Origin: an uncultured Flavobacteriales bacterium
GTDB taxonomy: Bacteria > Bacteroidota > Bacteroidia > Flavobacteriales > Crocinitomicaceae
DNA length: 64,000 nt
Direction: 5' to 3'
Assembly (NCBI GenBank): GCA_946480085.1
Contig: CAMLHZ010000010.1
Span: 62,001 to 126,000, forward strand
The number at the start of each line of letters is the position of its first letter. The first letter of the stretch is position 1. Under the pieces are notes generated by a model. The model did no database searches. It was not told where the DNA came from and worked only from the letters and a program-made list of their open reading frames with translations. Shown here piece by piece: positions 9,514 through 18,790 of this stretch. A program made the position numbers and the translations under genes.

Positions 9514-10839
9514 TTATGCTTCGTGAATCCAGTTTGCTCTGTCAGCTTGAGAAAACTGCCATGGCGCACCATTATTCTCGATATTCGTTAACATACCAGT
9601 AAGTTCAGTTGGAACTTTCGATTCCTCCATAACTAAATATCTTCTCAAATCTACAATAATCGAAAGTGGGTCAATGTTTACAGGACATTCCTGAACACAA
9701 GCGTTACAAGATGTGCATGCCCACAATTCTTCTTCTGTAATATAATCTCCTACTAAAGACTTTCCATCTTCATAATCAGCACCATGTTTACGCTTATTCG
9801 CAGCAACCTCCGTCAAACGATCACGAGTGTCCATCATAATTTTACGCGGAGACAAAAGCTTTCCAGTAATATTCGCCGGACAAGCTGAAGTACAGCGTCC
9901 ACATTCTGTACATGTGTATGCATCCAACAAGTTTTTCCAGGTCAAATCCGTTACATCCTTCGCTCCGAAACGTTGCGGTTCAGTGCCTTCAGGAGCTGCA
10001 GCATAAGGATCAGCATTCGGGTCCAACATTAGTTTCACCTCGTTGGTAACCGATTCCATATTGGTAAACTTTCCTTTTTTCTCCAAATTCGAGTAATACG
10101 TATTCGGGAACGCCAATAAAATGTGGAAATGCTTAGAGAATGGAAGGTAGTTCAAGAATGAAAGTACCATTACGATGTGTCCCCACCAACCTATTCTTTC
10201 CAATAGATGTAAAGTTTCTACCGAGAATCCTGAAAACCATGAACCAAGGTATTGACTAATTGAAAAACCAAAAGTTCCTGCGTGATGTGATGCGTGAGAA
10301 GCTCCCATATTATACAGGGCTTCATCTGCTCCATTCATTGTGAAAATGAAACACACCAAAATGATCTCCATACAAAGAATGATGTTCGCATCACGTGTTG
10401 GAAAGCCCTTCATTTCAGGTTTTTGGAAGCGAGAAAGCTTTAAGATATTGCGACGAGCGAGGAAAGCAACGGTTGCAACCAAAGCTAGTACAGACAAAAT
10501 TTCAATGAATGAAATCATGAATGTGTAGAAGCCTCCTAATTTCTCAAAGAAGAAACGGTGCTGATTGGAAACACCATCAACAATAATTTCGATCAGCTCA
10601 ATCTGTGTGATAACGAAAGCTGTATACAACGCAAGATGCAACAATGCCGGAATTGGACGAGAGAACATTTTCTTTTGTCCCAACGCCACCAATGCCATTG
10701 TCTTCCAGCGTTCTTTCGGATTGTCGTTTCTTTTCACATCACGACCAAGTAGAATCGCTTTACGGATTTCAAGCATTTTGTATGCGAAGAACCCAAATCC
10801 TCCGAAGAAAAGGACACTAAAAACAATAATAGAAATCAT
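9514..10839 (-). CDS. Membrane-bound 4Fe-4S dicluster oxidoreductase subunit
   Basis: A 441-residue fusion of a membrane part and a ferredoxin part. About five transmembrane helices lie at residues 1-22, 64-88, 104-128, 150-168 and 216-245; histidines in them (such as His68 and His221) could bind heme b as in NarI/HdrE. Two 4Fe-4S motifs follow: CTECGRCTSAC (310-320) then CP, and CTSCNACVQEC (375-385) then P. It would pass electrons between quinone and the CCG-domain partner encoded downstream. Reaction partner not identifiable from sequence alone. Confidence 0.88.
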   Translation of the reverse strand: MISIIVFSVLFFGGFGFFAYKMLEIRKAILLGRDVKRNDNPKERWKTMALVALGQKKMFSRPIPALLHLALYTAFVITQIELIEIIVDGVSNQHRFFFEKLGGFYTFMISFIEILSVLALVATVAFLARRNILKLSRFQKPEMKGFPTRDANIILCMEIILVCFIFTMNGADEALYNMGASHASHHAGTFGFSISQYLGSWFSGFSVETLHLLERIGWWGHIVMVLSFLNYLPFSKHFHILLAFPNTYYSNLEKKGKFTNMESVTNEVKLMLDPNADPYAAAPEGTEPQRFGAKDVTDLTWKNLLDAYTCTECGRCTSACPANITGKLLSPRKIMMDTRDRLTEVAANKRKHGADYEDGKSLVGDYITEEELWACTSCNACVQECPVNIDPLSIIVDLRRYLVMEESKVPTELTGMLTNIENNGAPWQFSQADRANWIHEA

Positions 10840-10852
10840 AACTGAGTTGTAA

Positions 10853-11887
10853 TTATTTAACTGTATCTAACATTTGACGAAGTTTCTGCTCTTCTTTACC
10901 AGTAAGCTTTACTCCTTTTGACTTAGCGCCAAACACAGAGAAATGTATATAACGTTCGGGATGCAATTCAATATCATCAACCAATTCCTGAAGTTCCTGG
11001 TTGGTCTTTACAAGCTCATTAAACATGGCATCATCCTTCAGTAATTTTCCAACGGAACCTTTTCCTGAATTAATATCGTTTAACAACGCATTTAAGTTTT
11101 GAATAGTCTTGCTTGCTTCAGCAATTGTTTTACTGTATTCCGCAGTTACCAGATCATCCGTAATTTTCTTCGTATTCCCAATAATCCCGGAAATCTTATC
11201 GTTTGAAGCTTTCAAATTCGAGCTGATACTTTCCAGATTAGAGAAGATCTTACTCATTTTCGCTTTCTCTGAAACCACTAGTCCTTCTACTTCATTAGCA
11301 ACACGTGCAAAACTTTTAATCGCTTGGCGAATTTCAACCATTGACTGTTTGATCTCTGAATTTGCAGTTGTATCCCAGAAAGCACCAAGAGATGTTACGG
11401 TTTCGTCAACAGAAGCAATCAAGTGTTCTACTTTAGTAATCGTTGGATTTAATGTGGTAAGAACTTTATCCTGAATAGCCATGGCTACCGTTCCCATGAT
11501 TTTATCATTGGTTGTGTAAAAACCTTTCGATAAATCGGTGTTTAGTTCGAGAATAATTCCTTTTGTCAGGAAATCCGCTTGTCCAACCTCCACTTTTGAA
11601 CCACGTGGAATCTTCAATCCGTCTTCCTGAATATTGAACTCCACTTTCACGCGAGTTGCAGAATCGCCTTTCATATTGTACTCTACTGACAATACTTTTC
11701 CAACAATTACACCGTTTACATAAACAGAGGTTGCAGGAGTTAATCCCCCTGAATTAGGGAAATATGCTGTGTATTTATCATCTCCGCCGAAGAACGAATT
11801 ACCTTTCAAAAAATTCACACCACAAACAAGTAATGTAATTGAAAGAATAGCGATAATTCCGGCTTTGATCTCTTTAGATATCTTCAA
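10853..11887 (-). CDS. MCE (MlaD-like) family lipid-transport protein
   Basis: A 344-residue protein with one N-terminal membrane anchor (residues 8-25, IKAGIIAILSITLLVCGVNF), an MCE domain at about 35-115 (YFPNSGGLTPATSVYVNGV, VGQADFLTKGIILEL), and a long helical C-terminal region. MCE proteins form rings or tubes in the periplasm that bind phospholipid between the membranes. The permease and ATPase partners (MlaE/MlaF) are not in the window. It lies 4 nt after the amidase gene, a conserved pairing in Bacteroidota. Confidence 0.9.
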   Translation of the reverse strand: MKISKEIKAGIIAILSITLLVCGVNFLKGNSFFGGDDKYTAYFPNSGGLTPATSVYVNGVIVGKVLSVEYNMKGDSATRVKVEFNIQEDGLKIPRGSKVEVGQADFLTKGIILELNTDLSKGFYTTNDKIMGTVAMAIQDKVLTTLNPTITKVEHLIASVDETVTSLGAFWDTTANSEIKQSMVEIRQAIKSFARVANEVEGLVVSEKAKMSKIFSNLESISSNLKASNDKISGIIGNTKKITDDLVTAEYSKTIAEASKTIQNLNALLNDINSGKGSVGKLLKDDAMFNELVKTNQELQELVDDIELHPERYIHFSVFGAKSKGVKLTGKEEQKLRQMLDTVK

Positions 11888-11891
11888 GGCT

Positions 11892-13064
11892 TTATTTTTC
11901 TGCTAATTTAATAGCTTTTTCCAAATTAATGCGCTCGCCATTTTGAAAAGCAACCACAAAAGCATTAGAAAAGCCCATAGAACGGAGCTCAGTTTTGTAG
12001 TTGTTGGCTAATTTAAAATCATTCTTAAAATCGCCGGCAGTGTATTTAAACAAATTATCTTGTTTATACTCCTGAATTGCCAATCCTTTAAACTTGCTTG
12101 CTGTCAACGAAAGCTTGGTTTCTGAAGTTTCTACCTGAACACGGAAATAAACATCGTTACTTACATTATCAGCAGTTCCAGCTGCTGCGTTGTTGTTTGT
12201 TGTTCCGTTCGTCTCAGGCTTTGGAGTTGTTTGTCCACTTCCCTGACCACCACCTTTGGTTTGCGAATCAACTCCTTCACGCTCCTTCTTGTACTTCTCA
12301 AACGCCGTAAACATTGCTTGAGCCATTTTCTTTTGATTCTCTTTATCGGCAAGGAATTTTTCTTCTTCACTGTTGGTTAAGAAACCTGTCTCTATCAATA
12401 CACTTGGCATTGTAGTTTTGTAAAGCACTAAGAAACCAGCTTGACGTACACCTCTATCGTAACGACCAAGAGATTTGAATTCAGACTGTAATTTCTCAGC
12501 AAACGAAATGGAATGATCTAAATAAATGGACAATTGTAATTGACGAAGAATTAAGGCATCCGGTGTCATATCGAAATTCTTGTATTTCTCCTGATCAGCC
12601 TCAAATTCGATTACGCTATTTTCTCTATCAGCAATTTTTGCCTGAGCATCAGTTCTGTGTAATCCAAGCACATAAGTTTCAGTTCCAAAAGCAGAAGCCG
12701 AAGCAGAATTGGCATGAATACAAATAAATAAGTTTGCGTTCGCTTTGTTTGCAATCTTTGCGCGTTCATCCAATTCAACAAACACATCTTTATCTCTTGT
12801 ATAAACAACCTTGATATTTGGATATTTAGCTTGAATCGATTTCCCAAGTTCCAATGCCATTGCCAAACAAACGTCTTTTTCATGAGCTGACGCACCGTGA
12901 CATCCAGGATCTTTTCCACCGTGGCCAGCATCAATTACTACGGTTTTAATAACTGTTACTTCGCCTTCTTCAGCAAATCGAACCGGAGACGGTTGAAATG
13001 CAAGCGTTATAATCATTGGAAATGAAAGCAAAGCAACTACAAATGTATTTTTAAGCGTTTTCAT
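11892..13064 (-). CDS. N-acetylmuramoyl-L-alanine amidase (Amidase_3) with C-terminal SPOR-like domain
   Basis: Cleaves the amide bond between muramic acid and the peptide stem of peptidoglycan. Signal peptide at residues 1-23. The catalytic domain (about 38-265) shows the zinc motifs IDAGHGGKDPG, CIHANSA and the catalytic Glu in LIETGFLTN. A low-complexity Gly/Thr/Asn linker follows, then a SPOR-like domain (about 305-390, VYFRVQVETS...YKTELRSMGFSNAFVVAF), which in other proteins binds denuded septal glycan. First gene of the minus operon; divergent from lptD across a repeat-bearing gap. Confidence 0.93.
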   Translation of the reverse strand: MKTLKNTFVVALLSFPMIITLAFQPSPVRFAEEGEVTVIKTVVIDAGHGGKDPGCHGASAHEKDVCLAMALELGKSIQAKYPNIKVVYTRDKDVFVELDERAKIANKANANLFICIHANSASASAFGTETYVLGLHRTDAQAKIADRENSVIEFEADQEKYKNFDMTPDALILRQLQLSIYLDHSISFAEKLQSEFKSLGRYDRGVRQAGFLVLYKTTMPSVLIETGFLTNSEEEKFLADKENQKKMAQAMFTAFEKYKKEREGVDSQTKGGGQGSGQTTPKPETNGTTNNNAAAGTADNVSNDVYFRVQVETSETKLSLTASKFKGLAIQEYKQDNLFKYTAGDFKNDFKLANNYKTELRSMGFSNAFVVAFQNGERINLEKAIKLAEK

Positions 13065-13366
13065 TGTTTTACTATTTGATGCCAGTTATTCACTATAAAA
13101 GTACAGCTGATCAATCGTTACTTTTTATCAGACTAAATCAACTTATTTAAAACCAATTGTTAATAACCGCTATTGTCGTTGTTGATAACCAAGATTATGC
13201 CACGCTTCGACGAGCTCAGCATGACACTTCGGTCCCGCTTGATGGCAAGCACTGGAAACCATAAATACACCTTTCTGAAACCAACGGAACACTGCGGTTA
13301 TCGAGCGGAGCCGAGATACCGAAGTATGGCAAGAAAGTTGTTAAATTCGAGTCCGAACAGAACTGG
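13065..13366. repeat. Divergent intergenic region with REP-like elements
   Basis: The gap between the divergent amidase and lptD genes holds two short palindromic elements: CTTCGACGAGCTCAGCATGAC (around 13206) and TATCGAGCGGAGCCGAGATA (around 13300). A near copy of the latter is at 60885-60904. The elements are more GC-rich than the surroundings, as expected of dispersed intergenic repeats. Nothing here reads as a gene. Confidence 0.6.
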
Positions 13367-13402
13367 ATGAAATTTCCTAGCTTTGCAACCGTTATTAAAC
13401 TC

Positions 13403-15907
13403 GTGAACATTACTTCATTTCGGAATTTCCTTACTTCTTGTATTGCAGTATTTACTGTAATTACAACGTCTTTTTCACAAGAAGAGCCGAAAAAGATTGT
13501 AATGAACGACGAAGATCTTGAGTCAGAGATCATCTATACAGCCAGAGACAGCGCAGTAACCGACACCAAAAACAAACAACTTCATCTTTACGGAAATGCA
13601 CAATTGGTTTATGGTGAATTGGATATGAAAGCCAGTTACATTGTGGTGGATTATGGAACGAAAGAAGTAACTGCAACCTATACTTTAGATTCACTTGGAC
13701 GTAAAGTTGGAATTCCGGTATTTGTTCAGGATGGAGATTCTGTTACTGCAGATAAAATCCGATACAACTATGAAAAAAAGAAGGGATTTATTGAAGAAGT
13801 AACCATCAAGCAAGAGGAATACTACCTTTCTATGGAGATTGCAAAGCGTCAACCCAACGAGGAAATTCATTTTGTACATGGAAAATTCACTACCTGTAAC
13901 CTGAAAGAACCGCATTACCATTTTTTCTTATCGAAAGCCGTTTTGGTTCCCGAAAAACGAATTGCAAGTGGTCCAATGAACTTATGGGTAATGGGCGTTC
14001 CTACTCCACTTGGACTTCCTTTCGCTCTTATTCCACAGAAGAAAAAGGAAGACAACAATCCTGCAGGTTTTATAATGCCTCAATATTCCATTGTTTCTGC
14101 TTACGGAATGGGATTCCAGGATCTGGGTTATTACAAACCCATCAACGATCATTTTCAGACCTTCTTTTATGGAACCTTGTTTTCCAGAGGAAGTTTTGGA
14201 TTGAGAAACCATACGGATTACAGCTTCAAGTACAAATCGAGCGGGAATTTTGACCTTGGATATTCCGAATTCAGATACGGCTGGCCAGATTCAACAAGAA
14301 CACAGGCTGCGACTGTAAAATGGACACATACACAAGATCCAAAGTCGAATCCATTTTGGACCTTCGGTGCGAACATTAATTTTAACTCGAACTCAACGAA
14401 TAAACAAACCTTAAATGTTCAGAATGCACAGTATTTTGATAATACACTGAACTCGGATATTCGTCTTGGAAGAAAATTTGCAAAAGCACCAATTTCTATT
14501 GATGGAAAGGTTTCTATGCGCCAAAATTCGCAGGCAAAGCAAATTGACTTAACCAGTCCAATCTTAAATCTGCAAACTACGAATAGAATTTATCCATTTA
14601 AAAGGATCAACAAAGTTGTTGGGTTCACTTACAACTCTGAATTCCAAAACCGATCGTCGTTTAAGGATAGCTACCTGAAAAACATGGATTTCGACAGCAT
14701 TGGTCAGAATTACCGTTCAGGAGCAAACCAGAGATTCAACCTGCAAAGTACATTTAGCCTATTACAAGGAGCCATTCGTTTTACACCTAGTGTGAACTAC
14801 AGTCAATTCTACAACTTTCAGAGTATTTCTAAATCCGTTAATGCAAGCGATTCGTTGATCATTGACTCATTGAACGTTGGAGGCTTTACACATTCATTCA
14901 ACTCATCAGCTTCTGTTACAAGCAACTTCTATTCTTACTACCGTTTTATAGGCAAAAGAAACACCATTCTCCGTCATATTATGACTCCAACAGTAACGTA
15001 CACCTACGCTCCAAACATTCAGCAGGGAAATACAAGTTACACGGATAACGAAGGAAAATTACATGAATACAATATTTACGAAAGAAGTATTTATGCCCAA
15101 ACACTAGGAAATAGCTCTGGAAGAATTGGAATTGCCGTAAACAACTCTTTCGAAATGAAACGAAAAAGTGACAAGGATACAGTTACTGGTTTCGCTAAAA
15201 CAAAGATCATTGACAATCTATTCTTGAGCACCGATTACGACATTTTCAAAGACAGCATGAACTGGTCGGACCTAACAATGCGAATGGTAATCAATCCTAT
15301 AGAAAAATTCAACATCACGGCAAATGCCAATTTCAGCTGGTACGACTGGAACGACACAACTGGTGTTATTCAGTGGAAATATGCTCACGAAGTTGGAAAA
15401 GGATTAGGAAGATTCACCTCATTTTCAACCACCACTCAGTTCATTTTAACATCCAAGAAATATCAGGATATGCTTCAAGACAGAAACTCAGAAATGAGAA
15501 ATGTTTGGAATCCACAATATCAAAACTGGATGATCAATCCGAATGACATGGTGTATTTTGATATTCCATGGAAACTAAGTTTTGAACATTTTATTGGGTT
15601 GAATCTGAACTCTGGCGACAGTACTTACATGCGTAAAATGTATACACCACGACAAACCTTGAGATTTGACGCAGACTTCAGTATTACTGAGAATTGGAAA
15701 ATTGCAAGTACCGTACTTTACGACGTTACCAATAAAACATTGTCTAACTTACGCATCACAATGGCGCGTAATTTACACTGTTGGAATGTTAGTTTCAACT
15801 GGATTCCAGTTGGGACAAATCAAAGTTTTTTCGTAACATTAAGAGGAAATGCGGCTGCATTACAAAATGCAAACTTAACATTGCGCAAGCCGCCAATCGT
15901 TTTATAA
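13403..15907 (+). CDS. lptD: LPS-assembly protein LptD homologue (outer membrane)
   Basis: Large outer-membrane protein that inserts lipopolysaccharide into the outer leaflet. After a signal peptide (ending TTSFSQ) comes an OstA-like jellyroll region (about 40-230: LHLYGNAQLVYGELDMKA, then TADKIRYNYEKKKG) and a long beta-barrel rich in aromatic, Asn and Ser residues. A TAGCTTTG -7 box at 13379-13386 lies downstream of the first ATG (13367), so the GTG at 13403, which yields a clean 26-residue signal peptide, is the favoured start; 13367 remains possible (846 residues). Length fits the Bacteroidota LptD group. Confidence 0.88.
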   Translation: MNITSFRNFLTSCIAVFTVITTSFSQEEPKKIVMNDEDLESEIIYTARDSAVTDTKNKQLHLYGNAQLVYGELDMKASYIVVDYGTKEVTATYTLDSLGRKVGIPVFVQDGDSVTADKIRYNYEKKKGFIEEVTIKQEEYYLSMEIAKRQPNEEIHFVHGKFTTCNLKEPHYHFFLSKAVLVPEKRIASGPMNLWVMGVPTPLGLPFALIPQKKKEDNNPAGFIMPQYSIVSAYGMGFQDLGYYKPINDHFQTFFYGTLFSRGSFGLRNHTDYSFKYKSSGNFDLGYSEFRYGWPDSTRTQAATVKWTHTQDPKSNPFWTFGANINFNSNSTNKQTLNVQNAQYFDNTLNSDIRLGRKFAKAPISIDGKVSMRQNSQAKQIDLTSPILNLQTTNRIYPFKRINKVVGFTYNSEFQNRSSFKDSYLKNMDFDSIGQNYRSGANQRFNLQSTFSLLQGAIRFTPSVNYSQFYNFQSISKSVNASDSLIIDSLNVGGFTHSFNSSASVTSNFYSYYRFIGKRNTILRHIMTPTVTYTYAPNIQQGNTSYTDNEGKLHEYNIYERSIYAQTLGNSSGRIGIAVNNSFEMKRKSDKDTVTGFAKTKIIDNLFLSTDYDIFKDSMNWSDLTMRMVINPIEKFNITANANFSWYDWNDTTGVIQWKYAHEVGKGLGRFTSFSTTTQFILTSKKYQDMLQDRNSEMRNVWNPQYQNWMINPNDMVYFDIPWKLSFEHFIGLNLNSGDSTYMRKMYTPRQTLRFDADFSITENWKIASTVLYDVTNKTLSNLRITMARNLHCWNVSFNWIPVGTNQSFFVTLRGNAAALQNANLTLRKPPIVL

Positions 15908-15909
15908 GA

Positions 15910-16479
15910 ATGAAATTCGGAATTCCAGTACAACCCATTCCAGAAATTGGCGACATGCTGATCGCGGAACCGTTTATGCGAGATGATAATCTTCGCAGAA
16001 CTGTGATTTATGTGTGCGATATCAGCGAAGAAGGAGCATATGGTATGGTTCTCAACCATCCACTTCCTGTTCCAATGAAATTGATGATAGAAAGCTTTCC
16101 AGTTGATGGTTTTTTCGCTAGTTATGGTGGACCGGTTCATGAAGACAAATTGTACTACATCCACAATGATCCAACTATTGAAGGAGCTGAGCTGGTAAAA
16201 GGAAATCAATATTTTGGCGGTTCGTTCGATCAGCTGGTTGAGAAAATAAACGCCGGAGAAATCAGCAAGAAGGACGTCCGTTTCTTTGCCGGATATACTG
16301 GCTGGGAAGGTGGACAATTGGAACAGGAAATTGAAGAGCGCAGTTGGATTGTTTGGAAAAAACATAAATACAACATGCTCAACACAATCGACACGGAACT
16401 TTGGTCGAAATTCATGAAGGAAATGGGCGGTGTTTATAAATCCATGGAGCGCTTTCCTTTACATTTCGAGCACAACTAG
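15910..16479 (+). CDS. YqgE/AlgH family protein (UPF0301)
   Basis: A 189-residue protein beginning 2 nt after lptD. It has the family hallmarks: GDMLIAEPFMRDDNLRRTVIYV, then GAYGMVLNHPL, YGGPVHEDKLYYIH and RFFAGYTGWEGGQLEQEI. The family is widespread, has known structures, and has no settled biochemical role (AlgH was linked to alginate regulation in Pseudomonas). Probably co-transcribed with lptD. Confidence 0.93.
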   Translation: MKFGIPVQPIPEIGDMLIAEPFMRDDNLRRTVIYVCDISEEGAYGMVLNHPLPVPMKLMIESFPVDGFFASYGGPVHEDKLYYIHNDPTIEGAELVKGNQYFGGSFDQLVEKINAGEISKKDVRFFAGYTGWEGGQLEQEIEERSWIVWKKHKYNMLNTIDTELWSKFMKEMGGVYKSMERFPLHFEHN

Positions 16480-16577
16480 ACGAATTCAAAAATCAAAAGT
16501 GAAAAGTTAAAAAGAAGAGCAATCAAAGTCAAAATGGCCTTTTTGTCTTTTGCCTTTTAACTTTTGCCTTTTAAATT

Positions 16578-16585
16578 TAACTTTG
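16578..16585 (+). promoter_or_regulatory. -7 promoter box (TAACTTTG) of rarA
   Basis: Consensus TAnnTTTG match ending 4 nt before the rarA ATG, predicting a leaderless mRNA. The upstream stretch 16490-16575 is a run of imperfectly self-complementary A-rich and CTTTTGCC-type repeats, which may end yqgE transcription. Confidence 0.6.
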
Positions 16586-16589
16586 AGGC

Positions 16590-17867
16590 ATGAACAGTTT
16601 AGCTCCTCTTTCTGAAAGAATGCGCCCAAGAATCCTCAAGGATTATGTTGGTCAACATCAACTTTTGGGAGAAAATGGTTCATTGAAACGCGCTTTAGAA
16701 GTTGGGGTTTTGCCTTCGATTATATTTTGGGGACCTCCTGGCGTTGGAAAAACCACTTTAGCACAACTACTTGCTTCTGAGTTAAATCGACCAATTCACA
16801 CACTTTCGGCAATTTCTTCAGGAGTAAAAGATGTGCGTGACGTACTAACGAAGGTTGAAAGTCAGGGAATGTTCCAAACAGCTCGCCCTATCCTATTCAT
16901 TGACGAGATTCACCGTTTCTCCAAGTCGCAGCAAGACTCGCTTTTAGGAGCTGTGGAAAAAGGAACAATCACCTTAATTGGAGCAACAACTGAAAACCCG
17001 TCTTTTGAAGTGATTTCGGCTTTACTTTCGCGTTGTCAGGTTTACGTTTTGGAAAGTCACAGTATTGAGGACCTGCTTTTCATTTTGAATAATGCAATTA
17101 AGAATGATGTTCTGCTTTCAAAGCGAAAGATCGAATTGAAGGAATATGAAGCATTATTAGCAGTTGCTTCAGGTGATGCGCGACGAAGCTTGAATTTATT
17201 GGAACTTGCCGTGGGAACTTTTCAGGAAAACGAAAAAGTTGTCATCACCAACGAATTGATTGAGTCCATTGCGCAAAAAGTGGTTCGCTACGACAAAGAT
17301 GGCGAACAACATTACGATATTATTTCTGCATTCATCAAATCGATGCGGGGCAGTGACCCTGACGGAGCTGTTTATTGGTTGGCCAGAATGATTGAAGGTG
17401 GAGAAGATCCAAAATTCATTGCACGAAGAATGTTGATTCTGGCTGCAGAAGACATTGGATTGGCGAATCCTACTGCTTTAATCATGGCGAACACGACTTT
17501 TCAATCGATTCAAATGATTGGCTGGCCAGAGGCACGAATTATTCTTTCTGAATGCGCCATTTATCTTGCCACTTCACCAAAAGGAAATGCAGCTTATTTG
17601 GCAATAGATGAAGCTTTGGCAGAAGTTCGACGTTCTACGAACCTGGAAGTTCCGCTTCATTTAAGAAATTCGCCGACGAAATTGATGAAGGATTTAGGCT
17701 ATGGCGCTGAATACAAGTATGCGCATGATCATCCTGGAAACTTTGTAGCTCAACAATATTTACCTGATTTACTGAAAAACAAATCGTTTTTTCATCCGGG
17801 AAGTTCGAAACGCGAACAGGAAATTGCTGAACAAATCGCCTCCCGATGGCCAAATAAAAAACAATGA
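16590..17867 (+). CDS. rarA: Replication-associated recombination protein A (AAA+ ATPase, MgsA)
   Basis: AAA+ ATPase that acts at stalled replication forks with SSB. Walker A is GPPGVGKTT (about residues 48-56), Walker B FIDEIHRF (about 103-110), sensor 1 GATTENPSF and an arginine-finger region ALLSRC follow. The C-terminal tetramerisation part shows the family run SAFIKSMRGSDPDGAVYWLARM and AAEDIGLANP. Length of 425 matches the family. The stop overlaps the acyltransferase start by 4 nt. Confidence 0.96.
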   Translation: MNSLAPLSERMRPRILKDYVGQHQLLGENGSLKRALEVGVLPSIIFWGPPGVGKTTLAQLLASELNRPIHTLSAISSGVKDVRDVLTKVESQGMFQTARPILFIDEIHRFSKSQQDSLLGAVEKGTITLIGATTENPSFEVISALLSRCQVYVLESHSIEDLLFILNNAIKNDVLLSKRKIELKEYEALLAVASGDARRSLNLLELAVGTFQENEKVVITNELIESIAQKVVRYDKDGEQHYDIISAFIKSMRGSDPDGAVYWLARMIEGGEDPKFIARRMLILAAEDIGLANPTALIMANTTFQSIQMIGWPEARIILSECAIYLATSPKGNAAYLAIDEALAEVRRSTNLEVPLHLRNSPTKLMKDLGYGAEYKYAHDHPGNFVAQQYLPDLLKNKSFFHPGSSKREQEIAEQIASRWPNKKQ

Positions 17868-18790
17868 GTCAGGTAGTTTACTATTTGTTTGTTTATCCGC
17901 TCTCTAAGCTTCCGCTTTGGATCACCTATCGTATTTCTGATTTCTTCTATTTCCTTCTGATTACAGTTCTCCCTTATCGAAAAAAGGTGATTACTGATAA
18001 TCTAACGAAGTGTTTTCCGGAGAAGAAACCAAGTGAAATTGCTGCTTTGAGAAGAAAATTCTATCGCACATTTTCCGACATGATGATGGAAGGCATCAAG
18101 AATCTGGGAATATCACAAAAAGAACTGGAGAAACGTTTCAAGATCGAGAATCCAGAATTGATGCAAAAACTCCACAACGAAGGCAAAAGTGTGATTCTGG
18201 TTTCGGGACATTACAACAACTGGGAATGGATGATCACCGGACAGAATTTGTTCTTTCCGCATCAAGCCGTTGGAATTGGAATGCCACTTTCAAGCGGTTT
18301 TTGGGACAAGAAAATCAATACGCTTCGTCAACGCTTCGGAATGCATGTCATTCACTCCAAAATTGTCAAACAGACGTTTGAGGATTATGAAAACAAGAAT
18401 GAACGCATTGCAACATTGGTTCTCTCTGATCAAAGTCCGGGCGATTCGTTAAAATCTTACTGGACAATATTTTTAGGTCGACCAACGGCAATTGCGTTTG
18501 GCGCTGAACAGCTTGCTAATTCTTATGACCATGCAGTTGTGTTCTATCTTCCAAAAAAAGTGAAGCGCGGTTATTATTCCTGCAGTTTGGAGCTAATCAC
18601 AGATTCGCCAAGAACCTTGGATTGGGGAGTTATTACCGAGAAACACGTTGAATTACTTGAAGAAGGAATTCGAAACAATCCTGCTGGCTGGTTATGGAGT
18701 CATAAACGCTGGAAACGCAATGTTCCCGAGAACTTAGAAACGCTTAAACAAGAACAGCATGAGAAATTTAATCGCATTTATCGCAGTTAG
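17864..18790 (+). CDS. Lysophospholipid/lipid A acyltransferase (LpxL/HtrB family)
   Basis: A 308-residue protein with an N-terminal membrane segment (about residues 5-40). The acyltransferase box GHYNNWEW (about 116-123) carries the HX4E catalytic pair of the HtrB/LpxL family, and GDSLKSYWTIFLGRPTA and AGWLWSHKRWKR are further family motifs. It probably adds a secondary acyl chain to lipid A, or to an ornithine-type lipid as proposed for some Bacteroidota relatives. It overlaps rarA by 4 nt and the next gene by 32 nt. Confidence 0.9.
   Translation: MSQVVYYLFVYPLSKLPLWITYRISDFFYFLLITVLPYRKKVITDNLTKCFPEKKPSEIAALRRKFYRTFSDMMMEGIKNLGISQKELEKRFKIENPELMQKLHNEGKSVILVSGHYNNWEWMITGQNLFFPHQAVGIGMPLSSGFWDKKINTLRQRFGMHVIHSKIVKQTFEDYENKNERIATLVLSDQSPGDSLKSYWTIFLGRPTAIAFGAEQLANSYDHAVVFYLPKKVKRGYYSCSLELITDSPRTLDWGVITEKHVELLEEGIRNNPAGWLWSHKRWKRNVPENLETLKQEQHEKFNRIYRS

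Noticed and set aside
15820..16365. 181-codon minus-strand ORF
   Set aside because: Antisense shadow of lptD end and yqgE.
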